Positions 61,312 to 64,000 of a DNA stretch of 64,000 nucleotides are shown here, piece after piece (positions within the stretch are counted from its first letter, which is position 1; every line of letters starts with the position of its first letter). The stretch is from Actinomucor elegans (lineage: Eukaryota; Mucoromycota; Mucoromycetes; Mucorales; Mucoraceae), in contig JAMSLZ010000004.1 of assembly GCA_026027325.1 (NCBI GenBank), forward strand, positions 372,001 through 436,000, read 5' to 3'. The notes under the pieces are model-generated. The model saw nothing but the letters and a program-made list of their open reading frames with translations, ran no database searches and had not been told where the DNA came from. The position numbers and the translations under genes were made by a program.

Positions 61312-63455
61312 ATGTCACCACACAAAGGGAAAGGGAAAGGGAAAGAGATATCATCTCCTATTAGCTATATCAAATCTCATGCTTCTTTATCACAATTCAA
61401 CAGCAGAGAGTTCTTGGAGCTTTTGAATTTCGACGACCCTGAATTAGCCAACATAGAAATTACCAGAATCCTGCAAAAAATGCTTTCTTTCACAAATATC
61501 AATAAAGAACTTGAGAGTTTTGTCGGTACTTTGCTCACGGATAAGAAGAAAATTTTCTCAGATAGCAAAGCAAAATCATATTGGTCAGATAAAGGACAAG
61601 CAGCCAAGTTTATGGAAAATGCTTATCGACAAGTGAATATGCATAACATGGCCACGTCAAGCGCGTTAAAAATGGCTTCTGAAGTAAGAAATGCCAACCT
61701 CTATTGCTAACAGTATATTAATTGCAATTACTGTACCATTTTATCTTACATTCAAAGTCTCTTGAACAAAATAACGCTGCCCCATATTCTAAGAACAAAA
61801 GACAAAAAAGAACAAACGTCGGCGATGTAAGTTTCGTGTAATTCGTTTCATTTTGTCAATAATATGTAATTTATTACTAGCCTCCTTTAACTGAAGAGAA
61901 TGAAACAATAAGAGTACGTAGTGTGAGGAATAACCAGAATCAGCCATCTACAACTTAGTTCTCTTTAGGACGAAAATACTACTGAAACAGATAACGAAAG
62001 CACTTCAAATATTCTCTACAATTACTGGAAATCGTTTTTGCAGGAAGCAACTAATAATGCTGACTACCATGCTCTCAGGTAATGAAAGAAGCACCCCCCC
62101 CTGTAAAGTGATACATATTTAATGCATCTTACAGTGCTCTTAAGAATAATATCGTTCTAGTTGGTGATGGGATAATGCCCAATGCTAATATGGACCTTGA
62201 GCAGTACAATCAGCTCAATGATAGAATGAATGTTAGTCAAGTGAAAGGTTATGACATTGCACCAGATTTGCAACCATATTTTAAGGGCCTTTTAGACACA
62301 GTAAGCTCGAGCAGTAGTATCAGACGATATATGGATAATAATGTGAGACCAATTAAATAGGAAAGCTGCTTAACCTTGGAATTTGCTACTCGGACACAAG
62401 TACCAGTAATTGATGTTGATAGTACAAGCCTTCGAAAACAGTTATTCTTGATACAAGATATATCACTAGCAGTGTAATCTATTCACAGTTGGTTATTATT
62501 ATAATATCGTTCTCACCTTTACGCTTTTTCTTTAGTGTCTCATTGATCAAACATGCTGATATTGTGCAAAGAGAAGAGAAATCGTATCGCTTTTATTTCG
62601 TTCATCCTGTTTGCGTCGCAATCAATGCCACACTCTCTCCCAGAACAACGTTCTTCCCCGCTGAGGCTCCCCTACGCTCCATGCTCAAATATCTAAAAAA
62701 TCAAGATAGTACTCAAACAGAAAGGGAAGCTTATAAAGCTGATGGAATCTTTGAGTTTGATGGTATTGAAATTTGTGTCAACGAAATCAGTGGTCCGTTC
62801 AACAATACTTCACGAAAAAAATACCAATTTGACTTTCATAAAGCCATGTATGGATGTATGGCAATGTTGTGGAATATTGTGCAAAAGTTCAAGTTCGCTA
62901 GTATGAGTACCCTTGAAGAGCTCGAACTGTATTTTATCCATAGCAAAAGTAATATCCTTAAAACATGTAGTTATTGGTATATCTAACCTCTCGGGTCTGT
63001 TATAGTCGATTCTTTACAACTCTGGTCTTTAAAATACGATGATGGCAAGTTTATAATGCACAGAAAGAGAAAGATGAAAATTTCCGTTTCGTTTGACGAT
63101 AAATCGTATACCATTCATCAAGTCATGTTCTTCTGTCATACTTGCAAAGTTAAGTTCCTCTTACATATAATTATTATAGCTTTATTCTGACAGATCGAAA
63201 AAACATAATTAGGTAAAACTTGAGCAAACTATTGCCACCATTAACAAGCTCAAAAAAGAGCATAAAAGGGCTGAGAATGCTATTATAACGGGTACGGTTC
63301 CCTTGGAAGAGACGACTGATCTGACAAAACAAGTGAAGATATCAATTTACAAACTAACGGAGTCAAATGATTCAACTGGATTAAGCAAGGCCGATCCTGT
63401 TTCAGTTGGTGAGTTCGATGAGCATATGTTAGGTTTTTTACAAACGTTAGAATAA
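61312..63455 (+). CDS. expanded Mucoromycota-type family protein, possible PD-(D/E)XK-like nuclease fold
   Basis: Function unknown. Nine exons: 61312..61683, 61758..61826, 61881..61913, 61969..62078, 62135..62300, 62361..62473, 62536..62948, 63006..63148, 63213..63455; introns 54 to 74 nt; 553 aa, all phases closing. It starts MSPHKGKGKGKEISSP (a further in-frame ATG lies at 61255) with a low-complexity first third. The conserved-looking core is near residues 330 to 450: YKADGIFEFDGIEICVNEIS followed by GPF, then KKYQFDFHKAMYGCMAMLWN, LYFIHSKIDSLQLWSLKY and a CHTC pair. An acidic residue, a beta pair ending in E-x-S and a later H-K helix recall a degenerate PD-(D/E)XK layout. From memory, similar proteins are numerous in Mucorales genomes. 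Both statements are inference. Confidence 0.75.
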
Positions 63456-63603
63456 AGCACAAATAAAAAGTGCGCGCATGGATATCAACACACGCGGTGA
63501 ATAATGTGAGATGTTATACTGTTTATAGACATCTTCCAAAAGATTGAAATCAATCAAGATGCCGCTAATATAACGAAAAAGATACAATTTCATGTTTTTT
63601 TAA

Positions 63604-63629
63604 ATATATATATATATATATATATATAT
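63604..63629. repeat. (AT)n microsatellite, 26 bp
   Basis: Perfect alternating A and T for 26 bases, preceded by TTTAA. Confidence 0.85.
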
Positions 63630-63826
63630 TCCAAGAGTACTCTTAATTTTCTATATAATAGAATCAACAACTAATTCTCAGCATGCGGAATTTGATCATC
63701 GGTCGAGATTTATGAATTATTAGATCTGGGTTAAATGAAGTGTTTCATTGAAGGATTAACTATTGGAGTATAATCTATTAATTGAATTATGGTTAAATAA
63801 AGCCTAATGTAAATATGGTAACCCAC

Positions 63827-63880
63827 CCTGAGCATATATTACTCATCAGAAGTGATATTGGATCAAGATCGGCCAAAATA
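63827..63880 (+). repeat. dispersed degenerate repeat, copy K
   Basis: CCTGAGCATATATTACTCATC, AGAAGTGATATTGG, ATCAAGATCGGCCAAAATA. Confidence 0.5.
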
Positions 63881-64000
63881 CCTGTAGTAGCTGGTTATAT
63901 TGTATTTACAGTCAATTGGAGAAATGATTTTGCACTTTAAATTGTAAGAAAAGTTGGACCAAGAACTAAGCGTTTGATAACTGTAAAAACTGATTCAAAG

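Larger units (their letters stand above)
63456..64000. other. 3' flank with TA microsatellite and a repeat copy
   Basis: 545 bp after the last gene. An alternating AT run lies at 63604..63629 and a dispersed repeat copy at 63827. Nothing coding was seen. Confidence 0.5.

Overview
The window looks like nuclear DNA of a filamentous fungus, most likely a Mucoromycota (Mucorales-type) species. The evidence is intron-bearing protein genes with very short spliceosomal introns (about 46 to 85 nt, mostly GTAAG-type donors), AT-rich intergenic DNA full of long A or T homopolymers, conserved fungal housekeeping genes, and one gene (61312..63455) that resembles an expanded Mucoromycota-type family. The species assignment is inference. 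No bacterial-type operon, CRISPR array or complete transposon was seen. Exon borders were worked out by hand from GT/AG sites, reading-frame phase and family conservation. Most models close exactly, for example actin at 375 codons.

Layout, left to right. 1-7.1 kb: lysyl-tRNA synthetase (partial), an Ash2/COMPASS subunit, a small basic protein and actin. 7.1-10.2 kb: sparse DNA upstream of actin with one possible gene remnant. 10.2-21.3 kb: a dense block with a putative mitochondrial orphan, a duplicated-zinc-finger protein, the SWR1-complex subunit Vps71/ZNHIT1, a FANCM/Mph1 helicase, a secreted chymotrypsin-fold protease and the ESCRT-0 subunit Hse1. 21.3-24.4 kb is gene-poor. 24.4-34.5 kb: an EH-domain protein, a four-span membrane protein, an AlkB-type dioxygenase, an ER nucleotide-sugar transporter and a Cid1-like nucleotidyltransferase whose catalytic acids appear to be missing. 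34.5-37.8 kb holds only a tRNA-Phe(GAA). 37.8-45.2 kb: Cuz1/ZFAND1, mitoribosomal bL28m, an HP1-type chromo/chromoshadow protein, a CCCH zinc-finger protein and Srp40/Nopp140. 47.7-51.2 kb: an Mga2/Spt23 membrane-tethered transcription factor. 51.2-56.5 kb is gene-poor. 56.5-64 kb: an RBMS-type RNA-binding protein, a RluA-family pseudouridine synthase, a 314-bp tandem repeat and a nine-exon gene of the expanded family.

Genes are packed head to head or tail to tail. Three convergent pairs have stop codons only 10 to 20 bp apart, and VPS71 and FANCM share a 98-bp divergent promoter. There is no obvious pathway cluster. A loose chromatin theme runs through Ash2, Vps71 and HP1. The most unusual items are the apparent pseudo-nucleotidyltransferase, the lineage-type gene with its upstream tandem array, a dispersed degenerate repeat of about 55 to 60 bp found in at least 11 intergenic places, and an HP1 with a cysteine in its methyl-lysine cage.
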